Source: Equadaptatus sp045601305
Lineage (GTDB): Bacteria > Synergistota > Synergistia > Synergistales > Synergistaceae
Assembly: GCA_045601305.1 (NCBI GenBank)
Contig: JAZRZG010000080.1
Coordinates: 1-10,160 of the forward strand
Reading direction: 5' to 3'
DNA length: 10,160 bases
Shown: piece by piece, positions 1 to 5,950 of the stretch
Layout: each line of letters begins with the position of its first letter
Numbering within the stretch: position 1 is the stretch's first letter
Program-made: the position numbers and the translations under genes
The notes under the pieces: model-generated
The model's input: only the letters and a program-made list of their open reading frames with translations
Database searches by the model: none
Told to the model about the DNA's origin: nothing

Positions 1-58
1 ACTTCTGAAAAAAGGTGTTTTTGAAAGATAAAATTGCCGAAAATCGGAGAGGTTGAGA

Positions 59-1028
59 ATGAAAAAGATACTGCTGATTTCGACAGGAGGAACAATAGCT
101 TCGGAGGCGGGCGAAAACGGACTTGTCCCTGCGGTTGACGGCGCTGCAATGATACGGCTCATTCCTGAGCTTGAAGGAATGTGCGAAATTGAATGCCGCG
201 AACTGCTGGGTCTCGACAGCAGCAATATACAGCCGCACCACTGGACTGAAATGGCTGATACGATAGTTGAAGCGTATGAAAAATATGACGGTTTCGTTAT
301 TTCCCACGGTACGGACACAATGGCATACACTGCCTCAGCGCTCAGCCGGATGCTTGAAGGAATACGCAAACCGATTGCAATTACCGGCGCTCAGCTTCCG
401 ATAGAAGACCCGATGACCGACGGGAAACGCAATCTGCTGAACGCGTTCAGACTCGCCTCGGACAGTCATGCCGGTGTGTATCTTGTTTTCGGTGACAGCG
501 TCATAGACGGAAGCCGCGCAAAAAAACTTTACACGCAGAAATTTGAGGCATTTGCCAGTGTTAATATGCCTCGTGCGGCATTTATAACGCGCGACGGTTT
601 CCGGTGGACAGCCCCGGAGAAAAATATGCCCGTATTTACACCCAGAACGGCCGTTGACGACAAAGTTTTTGTTTATAAGCTTGATTCCCGGCGCAAAGGA
701 AAATGTGCTTGATTTTGCCGTTCAGGCAGGTTACAGGGCAATCGTAATAGAGGGCTTCGGCGCAGGCGGAGTGCCGAACAAAGAAAACAGTCTGCTTCCC
801 GCGCTTGAAAGAGCGCTCAGCGCCGGTGTTATCGTTGTGTGCATTACACAGTGCGTATATGACGGAACGAACCTTGGCATTTACGATATAGGCATTCTCG
901 CGCAGAGGCTTGGAGCGATTTCGGCAGAGGATATGACGCTTGAAGCCGTTGTCACGAAACTTATGTGGTCGCTGGGCAACACGAAAACGAACGAAGAGGC
1001 GAAGAAACTGTTTTTGGAGAGCAGATAG
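59..1028 (+). pseudogene. ansA: Type I L-asparaginase (AnsA-like), frameshifted
   Basis: This family hydrolyses L-asparagine to aspartate and ammonia in the cytoplasm. The first frame (ATG 59 to TGA 712) holds the N-terminal catalytic domain. It shows STGGTIAS with the expected nucleophile Thr12, GLDSS near 51-55, and SHGTDTMAY with Thr85-Asp86. The family resumes in another frame: LIPGAKENVLDF and IEGFGAGGVPN, then the C-terminal DMTLEAVVTKL, ending at TAG 1028. The two frames join at about 680-684, where one surplus base turns what should read K-L-I-P-G into K-L-D-S-R. Rejoined, the protein would be about 322 residues, close to E. coli AnsA (about 338). ATG 59 is preferred over TTG 53 because GGAGAGG (46-52) lies six bases ahead of it. 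As read, the product loses the C-terminal domain that completes the fold and is probably inactive. A sequencing or assembly error is an equally good explanation. Confidence 0.88.
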
Positions 1029-1060
1029 TTTTCTGACATAATAAGTGCGAGTTTCAAAAT

Positions 1061-1093
1061 AAACACAATTTTAATAAAAAAATGTGTTTTTTT
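1061..1093 (+). terminator. AT-rich hairpin with T-run after the asparaginase
   Basis: AAACACA (1061-1067) pairs with TGTGTTT (1083-1089) around a 15-base loop, and the T-run continues to 1093. The position, 32 bases after the asparaginase stop, suits a Rho-independent terminator. The stem is short and AT-rich and the loop is long, so termination is likely to be leaky. Confidence 0.4.
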
Positions 1094-1104
1094 ACAAAAA
1101 TATA

Positions 1105-1132
1105 TTGTAAAATTCCGGTTTTCTGATATAAA
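1105..1132 (+). promoter_or_regulatory. Probable sigma-70-type promoter for the unknown gene and cstA
   Basis: TTGTAA (1105-1110, five of six matches to TTGACA-type boxes is not reached, but TTG is intact) and TATAAA (1127-1132) are 16 bases apart. The predicted transcription start is near 1139. The -35 box lies inside the perfect inverted repeat at 1091-1111, and an 18-base palindrome lies just downstream of the start (1149-1166). Both positions would suit repressor control. No other convincing promoter is seen between here and cstA. Confidence 0.5.
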
Positions 1133-1148
1133 ATATCTACCATTATTA

Positions 1149-1166
1149 TTGTGATTTTTGTCACAA
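1149..1166. promoter_or_regulatory. CRP/Rex-type palindromic operator candidate
   Basis: TTGTGA-TTTTTG-TCACAA is a perfect inverted repeat with 6-base arms and a 6-base centre. It fits the half-site and spacing of CRP-family operators (TGTGA-N6-TCACA) and of the NADH-sensing repressor Rex (TTGTGA-N6-TCACAA). Its centre lies about 19 bases downstream of the predicted transcription start, a place where a bound protein would block rather than activate. A second, overlapping short palindrome, TTTGT-C-ACAAA, lies at 1157-1167. The regulator is not in the window. Confidence 0.5.
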
Positions 1167-1630
1167 AGTATCGGGAGATGCTGCGGGAGGGCGTTGCTGA
1201 GGTGGATTTTTCACGGTTTGCCAAAGCGGAAAATGTATGGTCTGATTTGGATTTCACGCCGTGGGAAAGCGGCTCTGCAAGCGGTTTCTATCACAGGGAA
1301 ACTGTTGTCAAAGACGGTCTTCTCGGGGAAGTTGCACGCTATCTGGCAGATGACTACATTGTCCTGAAATATGAGCAGGAGGATGTTGAACGCCTTAAAA
1401 ACGCGGCAAAGCCTGAGCCTGAGCTTATGACACAGCGCTGGCTGTTTGTTCAGGATGAAGGCAGCAACGTTTTTTCCAGACGCAGCTTTTGGTTTGGGTT
1501 TAAGGGCGGTGCTGAGTTTTACAACTACACGCCCGGTACTGCCGCCGTCAAAGAATTTAAAGACCTTGTGTACATTGTCAGCTACATTCTGAGCGGCGCT
1601 GCTGAAAAAAGCGAAAAAGCCGAGCAGTAA
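1151..1630 (+). CDS. Unrecognised 159-residue cytoplasmic protein upstream of cstA
   Basis: I do not recognise this family. The longest reading starts at GTG 1151 and gives 159 residues with no cysteine, no signal peptide and no clear membrane span. The middle is rich in aromatics (WLFVQDEG, SFWFGFKGGAEFYNY at about 99-128), and the C-terminal end is charged (EKSEKAEQ). It looks like a small mixed alpha/beta soluble protein. The start is uncertain: GTG 1151 lies inside an 18-base palindrome and has no ribosome site. ATG 1178 has GGGAG directly abutting it, and GTG 1202 has GGGAGG eleven bases ahead. If the palindrome is an operator, one of the later starts is more likely. The gap of 71 bases to cstA contains no terminator, so co-transcription with the carrier is likely and a related role is possible. 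The open frame is long for chance but is supported mainly by context. Confidence 0.68.
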   Translation: MIFVTKYREMLREGVAEVDFSRFAKAENVWSDLDFTPWESGSASGFYHRETVVKDGLLGEVARYLADDYIVLKYEQEDVERLKNAAKPEPELMTQRWLFVQDEGSNVFSRRSFWFGFKGGAEFYNYTPGTAAVKEFKDLVYIVSYILSGAAEKSEKAEQ

Positions 1631-1634
1631 TTTA

Positions 1635-1647
1635 CAGGATGATCCTG
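1635..1647. repeat. 13-base perfect palindrome between the unknown gene and cstA
   Basis: CAGGAT-G-ATCCTG has 6-base arms around a single base. It is too tight to form a terminator hairpin and has no T-run. It could be a protein-binding site or chance. It starts four bases after the upstream stop codon. Confidence 0.3.
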
Positions 1648-1701
1648 AGTTCATAATGGACTCGGTCATACATACAAAATCCTTTTGGAGGTGTATCACG
1701 C

Positions 1702-3336
1702 ATGTTTGCAGCAATATTTATTATTTGCGCAGCAGTACTCCTCGTCGGATACAAGTTCTACGGTGCATTTATGGCTGGAGTCTATGAACTGGACAACAGC
1801 AAAGACACGCCGGCAGTTCGTCTCGAAGACGATATAGACTATGTTCCGACGCATCCGGCTGTCCTTATGGGACACCATTTCTCGTCAATCGCAGGCGCCG
1901 GCCCGATCACAGGTCCGATTCTTGCCTCAAGCGTTTTCGGCTGGTTCCCGACGCTTGTCTGGTGCATGGTCGGTTCCGTTTTCTTCGGCGGTCCGCATGA
2001 CATGGGCGCGCTCGTGGCTTCAATCCGCCACGACGGTAACTCTGTCGGAACAGTCGTTGAAAAATGGATCGGCAGAACGGGTAAAACCCTCTTCCTTTGG
2101 TTCACAATACTTACGCTTATCCTGGTTGTCGCGGTTTTCCAGGCAATGACAGCCGGTACGTTTGTTGCTGACCCGGGTGTTGCGTTTGTAAGTATTCTTT
2201 ACATTGTACTTGCGATTATTTCAGGACTCTGCATTTATCAGTTCAAGCTCAACTTCAAGGCAATTACGCTCGTCGCCCTTGCAATCGTCGCGTACTGTGC
2301 ATGGAACTGCGGAGACTGGGCATTTGTCAACACAATTTTCGCGAAAGACATTAAATTCTGGAACTGGGCGCTTGCAGTTTATATCCTCTTTGCCTCAACG
2401 CTTCCCGTCTGGATTCTTCTCCAGCCGCGCGACTACCTGTCAAGTTTCTTCCTCTATTTCGCAGTTATCATCGGCGCAATAGGAATGATTTTCGGCTCAA
2501 GCCTCAACACAGGTACAATCCCTGCGTTTGCGTCAGAAGTCAAATATCTCGGCTTCTCCAGCAAGGCTCTTTGGCCGTGCCTCTTCACAATGGTTGCCTG
2601 CGGCGCAATTTCAGGCTTCCACTCACTTGTTTCCTCAGGCACGACAGGCAAACAGATCGCACATGAAAAAGACGCTGTTCCTATCGGTTACGGCGCAATG
2701 CTTCTTGAAGGTATGGTTGCGGTTATCGCTGCCGGCTGCCTTATGGCTGCAGGCTCAGAATTCAAAGGTATGGCTGCGTTTGCGACAGGCTTCGGCAAAT
2801 TCTGCGGAATAGTCGGAATTGACCCTGCAAAGGGTACACGCCTCGGCTACATCGCCATCAACACCTTCCTTCTTACGTCGCTTGACACAGCGACAAGACT
2901 TTGCCGCTACCAGATTCAGGAACTCAGCGACGGTAAGATGAACAAATGGTTCGCAACGTTTATTCCTATCGTATTTGCACTCGTTCTCGTCTTTATGAAA
3001 GCAACGAATGCAGCCGGTATGGAAGTTGCGGTATGGCAGGTTATTTGGCCGGTCTTCGGCGCCTCCAACCAGCTCGTCGCGGCTATCGCGCTTCTTTCAA
3101 TCGCCGCATGGGTTATCCGCGGACTCAAGAAACGCGGACGTTTCCTCACGATACCGTTCTGGTTCATGCTTGCAACGTCAGTCTTCGCGCTTGTTATTAA
3201 CATTTACGAAGAATGCTTCGTCAAACCGGCGGCAAACTATGTCCTTGTTGTTCTTTCCGGCGTTCTGATTGTTCTCGCGTTCTTCCTCGTTAAAGAAGGA
3301 ATGCAGGCAATAAACAGCGACAAAGTAGTTGACTGA
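1702..3336 (+). CDS. cstA: Carbon starvation protein A family carrier (CstA/BtsT)
   Basis: This is an inner-membrane carrier. E. coli relatives import peptides (CstA) and pyruvate (BtsT), so either substrate is possible here. Family motifs are clear: GHHFSSIAGAGPITGP (57-72), GGPHDMGALVASIRH (96-110), LPVWILLQPRDYLSSF (234-249), SGFHSLVSSGTTGKQI (304-319), TSLDTATRLCRYQIQEL (392-408) and WPVFGASNQLVAA (449-461). Many hydrophobic segments run through the whole length. At 544 residues it is shorter than the roughly 700-residue E. coli proteins. The missing part is at the C terminus, and the compact form is common in anaerobes as far as I recall. ATG 1702 follows GGAGG (1687-1691) at ten bases. 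No small YbdD-like partner gene follows; a terminator closes the unit 15 bases after the stop. The unknown gene upstream is probably in the same transcript. Confidence 0.95.
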   Translation: MFAAIFIICAAVLLVGYKFYGAFMAGVYELDNSKDTPAVRLEDDIDYVPTHPAVLMGHHFSSIAGAGPITGPILASSVFGWFPTLVWCMVGSVFFGGPHDMGALVASIRHDGNSVGTVVEKWIGRTGKTLFLWFTILTLILVVAVFQAMTAGTFVADPGVAFVSILYIVLAIISGLCIYQFKLNFKAITLVALAIVAYCAWNCGDWAFVNTIFAKDIKFWNWALAVYILFASTLPVWILLQPRDYLSSFFLYFAVIIGAIGMIFGSSLNTGTIPAFASEVKYLGFSSKALWPCLFTMVACGAISGFHSLVSSGTTGKQIAHEKDAVPIGYGAMLLEGMVAVIAAGCLMAAGSEFKGMAAFATGFGKFCGIVGIDPAKGTRLGYIAINTFLLTSLDTATRLCRYQIQELSDGKMNKWFATFIPIVFALVLVFMKATNAAGMEVAVWQVIWPVFGASNQLVAAIALLSIAAWVIRGLKKRGRFLTIPFWFMLATSVFALVINIYEECFVKPAANYVLVVLSGVLIVLAFFLVKEGMQAINSDKVVD

Positions 3337-3350
3337 TCAAGATTCTGTTA

Positions 3351-3382
3351 AAGAGACCCTGAGAAATCAGGGTCTCTTTTTT
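3351..3382 (+). terminator. Strong Rho-independent terminator after cstA
   Basis: AAGAGACCCTGA (3351-3362) pairs perfectly with TCAGGGTCTCTT (3367-3378), giving a 12-base stem with a GAAA tetraloop. The T-run extends to 3382. It ends the cstA transcript 15 bases after the stop codon. Confidence 0.95.
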
Positions 3383-3424
3383 GTTTCTGATATAGCAGTA
3401 AGCGCGAATAAGTAATTTGAGTGA

Positions 3425-3452
3425 TTGCAAAATTCTGAAAATGCGCTATTAT
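3425..3452 (+). promoter_or_regulatory. Probable sigma-70-type promoter of the aquaporin gene
   Basis: TTGCAA (3425-3430) and TATTAT (3447-3452) are separated by 16 bases. The predicted start, near 3459, gives a leader of about 36 bases that ends in AAGGAG (3480-3485), nine bases before the ATG. The position between two terminators implies a single-gene transcript. Confidence 0.6.
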
Positions 3453-3494
3453 ATTCACCGTTGAAACCACTATATTACAAAGGAGACTTGCAAC

Positions 3495-4352
3495 ATGAAA
3501 TTTTGCAAAACGTGCGCAAGAAAATTTGCGGCAGAACTTTTCGGAACATTTGTACTGACCTTCTTCGGCTGCTCGGCAGCAGTCATCAGCAACGGTCTTG
3601 GGCTCGGCATGCTCGGCGTTGCCATGGCATTCGGACTTTCGATTGTAGCCATGGCATACGTAATCGGCGACGTTTCAGGCTGCCACATCAACCCCGCAGT
3701 GACGCTTGGTTGTTTTCTCACAAAGAGAATTGACCTCAAACAGCTTATAGGTTACTGGATTGCGCAGTTTATCGGAGGTATTCTCGCGGCAGGACTTCTC
3801 GCATTTATTATGTCAAACCTCGGAATCCTTCAGATGCAGGGCGCTGATTTCCATCGCATCGGACTTGGCGCGAACGGCTACGGCATACTTTCAGCAACGC
3901 AGATTACGCCGCTCGGCGCATTTGTAATCGAAGCGCTGCTTACGGCAGTTTTTGTTTACACAATTCTCGGTGTCACCGACTACACAGAATATGACACGGT
4001 TGCCGGAATTGTAATCGGTCTTACGCTTGCTTTTGTGCACATCGTTGGAATTCCTTTCACCGGCACATCAGTCAACCCCGCGCGCAGCTTCGGTCCCGCC
4101 CTTATCCTTGGAGGAGACGCGCTGAAACAGGTGTGGCTGTTCATCGCCGCGCCGCTTTGCGGAGCGGTAATCGCCGCAGTTCTTTACAGACTTATCAACG
4201 GTCTTGAAGACGAATGCGGCTGCGGCTGCGGCTGTGAGAGCGAAGAATTTGTTTCACAGGAAGAGCTTGACGAACTTGTTAAAGAAGCAGACGCTGAAGC
4301 TGCGAAAGCAGAAGCGGAATGTGCCTGCGAAAACAGCGAAAATAAAGAATAA
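3495..4352 (+). CDS. aqpZ: AqpZ-like water channel with cysteine-rich cytoplasmic ends
   Basis: This is a MIP-family channel. Both half-helix motifs are present: HINPAVTLG (NPA 66-68) and TSVNPARSFGP (NPA 194-196). The selectivity-filter positions read Phe46 (AFGL), His182 (VHIVGIP), Thr191 and Arg197, the same set as E. coli AqpZ (F43, H174, T183, R189). This points to water rather than glycerol. The core ends near residue 237. Beyond it lies a roughly 48-residue tail not usual for AqpZ (about 231 residues): CGCGCGC at 241-247, an acidic helical stretch (SQEELDELVKEADAEAAKAEAE), and CAC at 276-278. The N terminus adds CKTC at 4-7. In aquaporins both ends face the cytoplasm, so the cysteines could form a metal or thiol-responsive gate; that is inference. 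The gene has its own promoter and terminator. Confidence 0.95.
   Translation: MKFCKTCARKFAAELFGTFVLTFFGCSAAVISNGLGLGMLGVAMAFGLSIVAMAYVIGDVSGCHINPAVTLGCFLTKRIDLKQLIGYWIAQFIGGILAAGLLAFIMSNLGILQMQGADFHRIGLGANGYGILSATQITPLGAFVIEALLTAVFVYTILGVTDYTEYDTVAGIVIGLTLAFVHIVGIPFTGTSVNPARSFGPALILGGDALKQVWLFIAAPLCGAVIAAVLYRLINGLEDECGCGCGCESEEFVSQEELDELVKEADAEAAKAEAECACENSENKE
4215..4232 (+). repeat. Three tandem TGCGGC hexamers encoding the Cys-Gly run
   Basis: TGCGGC is repeated three times without interruption and is followed by TGT, giving the alternating Cys-Gly run at residues 241-247 of the aquaporin. A 6-base unit changes copy number in frame, so the number of cysteines could vary by slippage without breaking the gene. 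Confidence 0.8.
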
Positions 4353-4376
4353 TTCGTTACTTAGTTTCAATCTGAC

Positions 4377-4406
4377 AAAACACTCCGGAATTTCGGAGTG
4401 TTTTTT
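4377..4406 (+). terminator. Rho-independent terminator after the aquaporin gene
   Basis: AAAACACTCCG (4377-4387) pairs with CGGAGTGTTTT (4394-4404) around the 6-base loop GAATTT. Six T residues run from 4401 to 4406. It starts 24 bases after the aquaporin stop codon. Confidence 0.92.
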
Positions 4407-4433
4407 ATGCGGATGAATCGCAGAATATTCCGG

Positions 4434-4459
4434 AAAGCGGTCCGAAAGCGGTCCGAAAG
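4434..4459. repeat. 11-base tandem direct repeat upstream of nhaC
   Basis: AAAGCGGTCCG occurs at 4434-4444 and again at 4445-4455, followed by a partial third copy AAAG (4456-4459). It lies roughly 50-75 bases upstream of the TATAAT box of nhaC. One repeat unit is about one helical turn, so two protein subunits could bind the same face. This could be an activator site or a replication slip. Confidence 0.55.
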
Positions 4460-4507
4460 TTACAAAAAAATATAAAATTATATCTTTTCTTTTGAGCCGT
4501 TCGCAAT

Positions 4508-4513
4508 TATAAT
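4508..4513 (+). promoter_or_regulatory. Likely -10 box of the nhaC-iadA operon
   Basis: A perfect TATAAT is followed by a leader of about 30 bases. No good -35 hexamer lies at the normal distance; the bases at 4485-4490 read TTTTCT. A promoter with a weak -35 box commonly depends on an activator, for which the tandem repeat at 4434-4459 is a candidate site. Confidence 0.5.
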
Positions 4514-4549
4514 ATTCCAGCAGTTACTTATTTCAAAGGGGGAAACATT

Positions 4550-5935
4550 ATGGCTAAGAAACAGGTTACACTCGGTTCTGCCGTTGCCATATTCCTCGCG
4601 ATTCTTGCCATTATCATTCTCGGCAAGCTCGTAATGAATTTTGACACGGCGCTTCTCCTTATGATAGTCGGTATTTTCACGACGGCAGTTTACTGCTTCG
4701 GTTACGGCTACTCATGGGGTGAAATGTTTGACGGCGGTATTGTTCCTATGGTTGCCCGCGCGTCAGGCGCAATTATGATCCTTCTCACAGTCGGACCTAT
4801 GATTGCAGTATGGATGGCATCCGGCACAATACCGTATATCATCTACATCGGTCTTAAACTTCTTTCACCGAAAATGTTCCTTATTGCAACGTTTATCGTC
4901 ACCTGCATATCCTCAACGCTCACAGGAACGTCTTGGGGTTCTGCGGCAACGTTCGGCGTAGCGTTCATGGGAATAGCGGTCGGACTCGGCGTTTCACCTG
5001 CCGTTACTGCCGGTGCGGTTATCGCCGGTTCATATTTCGGCGACAAGCTCAGCCCGATTTCAGATACCACGGTTCTGGCAGCCGCAACTGCGGAAGTTGA
5101 CGTTATCGACCATGTCCGTTCAATGCTTTGGACAACAACGCCGGCATTTGTCATCAGTATCGTTCTTTACGGTATCATCGGCTCACGTATCAGCGGAACA
5201 ATCGAAATGGGTCAGGTTGACGCAATTATCAACGCGCTTCAGGCGACGTTCAAATTTTCGCCGCTCGTTCTGCTCCCGCCTGCGATTCTTCTTGTTCTTG
5301 CATACAAAGGCAAACCGACGCTTCCGACGCTCTGGGTTGCGCTTCTTGCCGCTGTTCCGTTTGCAATGTGGCAGGGCAACAGCCTTGAAGCCGTTATGAA
5401 GCTCATGGCAAAAGGTCCCTCAATCACGACCGGTGTCGAAGGTATCGACAAGCTTCTCTGCCGCGGCGGTCTTGCGTTTATGTCAGGCTCGGTTGCAGTT
5501 GTCTTCTTCGCGTACCTCTTTGCGGGACAGCTTGAATACACAGGTACGTTCCGCTGCATCAGCGACGCGCTTAAAGAAAAATTCATCAAGGGAAGCGTTG
5601 GCAAGCTCGTTCTTTCAATGTCGCTTACCGGTATTTTCACGGGACTTGGTACGGGCAACTCCTACCTTTCAGAAATCGTTCCGGGTACAATGTACAAAGA
5701 TCTCTGTGATGACATGAACGTTTCAAGAAGAGTTCTTTCCAGAACGCTTGAAGATTCCGGTACGGTTATCGTTCCTCTTATACCTTGGTCAGCTGCCGGT
5801 ATTTACATGTCAACGGTGCTCGGCGTATCGGTATTTGAATACGTTCCGTGGGCATTCCTCTGCTACATCGGCTTCATCACGGCCTGGATTTACGGTTTCA
5901 CCGGCATAGCAATCTGGCCGTCTGACAAGAAATAG
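4550..5935 (+). CDS. nhaC: NhaC-family Na+/H+ antiporter
   Basis: This is an integral membrane antiporter of the NhaC family. Members exchange sodium for protons; some, such as Bacillus MleN, couple this to organic acids (malate/lactate). At 461 residues it has the usual length. Visible family segments are GTSWGSAATFG (126-136), GSYFGDKLSPISDTT (160-174), and in the C-terminal half GLGTGNSYLSEIVPGTMYKD and LEDSGTVIVPLIPWSAAG. The two conserved blocks mirror each other, as expected of an inverted-repeat transporter. ATG 4550 follows AAAGGGGG (4535-4542) at seven bases. The isoaspartyl dipeptidase gene begins 15 bases after the stop, so the two form an operon. That pairing raises the possibility that the real substrate is an aspartyl compound or dicarboxylate rather than sodium and protons alone. 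The substrate cannot be read from the sequence. Confidence 0.92.
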   Translation: MAKKQVTLGSAVAIFLAILAIIILGKLVMNFDTALLLMIVGIFTTAVYCFGYGYSWGEMFDGGIVPMVARASGAIMILLTVGPMIAVWMASGTIPYIIYIGLKLLSPKMFLIATFIVTCISSTLTGTSWGSAATFGVAFMGIAVGLGVSPAVTAGAVIAGSYFGDKLSPISDTTVLAAATAEVDVIDHVRSMLWTTTPAFVISIVLYGIIGSRISGTIEMGQVDAIINALQATFKFSPLVLLPPAILLVLAYKGKPTLPTLWVALLAAVPFAMWQGNSLEAVMKLMAKGPSITTGVEGIDKLLCRGGLAFMSGSVAVVFFAYLFAGQLEYTGTFRCISDALKEKFIKGSVGKLVLSMSLTGIFTGLGTGNSYLSEIVPGTMYKDLCDDMNVSRRVLSRTLEDSGTVIVPLIPWSAAGIYMSTVLGVSVFEYVPWAFLCYIGFITAWIYGFTGIAIWPSDKK

Positions 5936-5950
5936 TTTTAAGGCAGTGTC

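Noticed and set aside
3..58. Promoter for the asparaginase (TTCTGA at 3-8, GATAAA at 27-32)
   Set aside because: The spacing of 18 is allowed, but the boxes are weak and the window edge hides the context. The gene may belong to an operon that begins upstream.
654..712. Programmed +1 ribosomal frameshift, or internal restart at TTG 654, as a way to make full asparaginase
   Set aside because: The shift needed is at CTT-GAT with no stop codon or known slippery motif at the site, and the family is not known to use recoding. A restart at TTG 654 would make only the C-terminal part, which lacks the catalytic threonines.
1211..1714. 167-residue open frame on the minus strand
   Set aside because: It is antisense to the unknown gene and the cstA start, has low-complexity Ser/Phe/Lys content and no family likeness, and the plus frame has the better promoter context.
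3425..3733. 102-residue plus-strand open frame overlapping the aquaporin start
   Set aside because: It begins within the promoter region and runs out of frame across the aquaporin coding sequence, which has strong homology.
4353..4549. Riboswitch or small RNA in the aquaporin-nhaC gap
   Set aside because: The gap is explained by a terminator, a tandem repeat and a promoter. The leader before nhaC is only about 30 bases, too short for a riboswitch.
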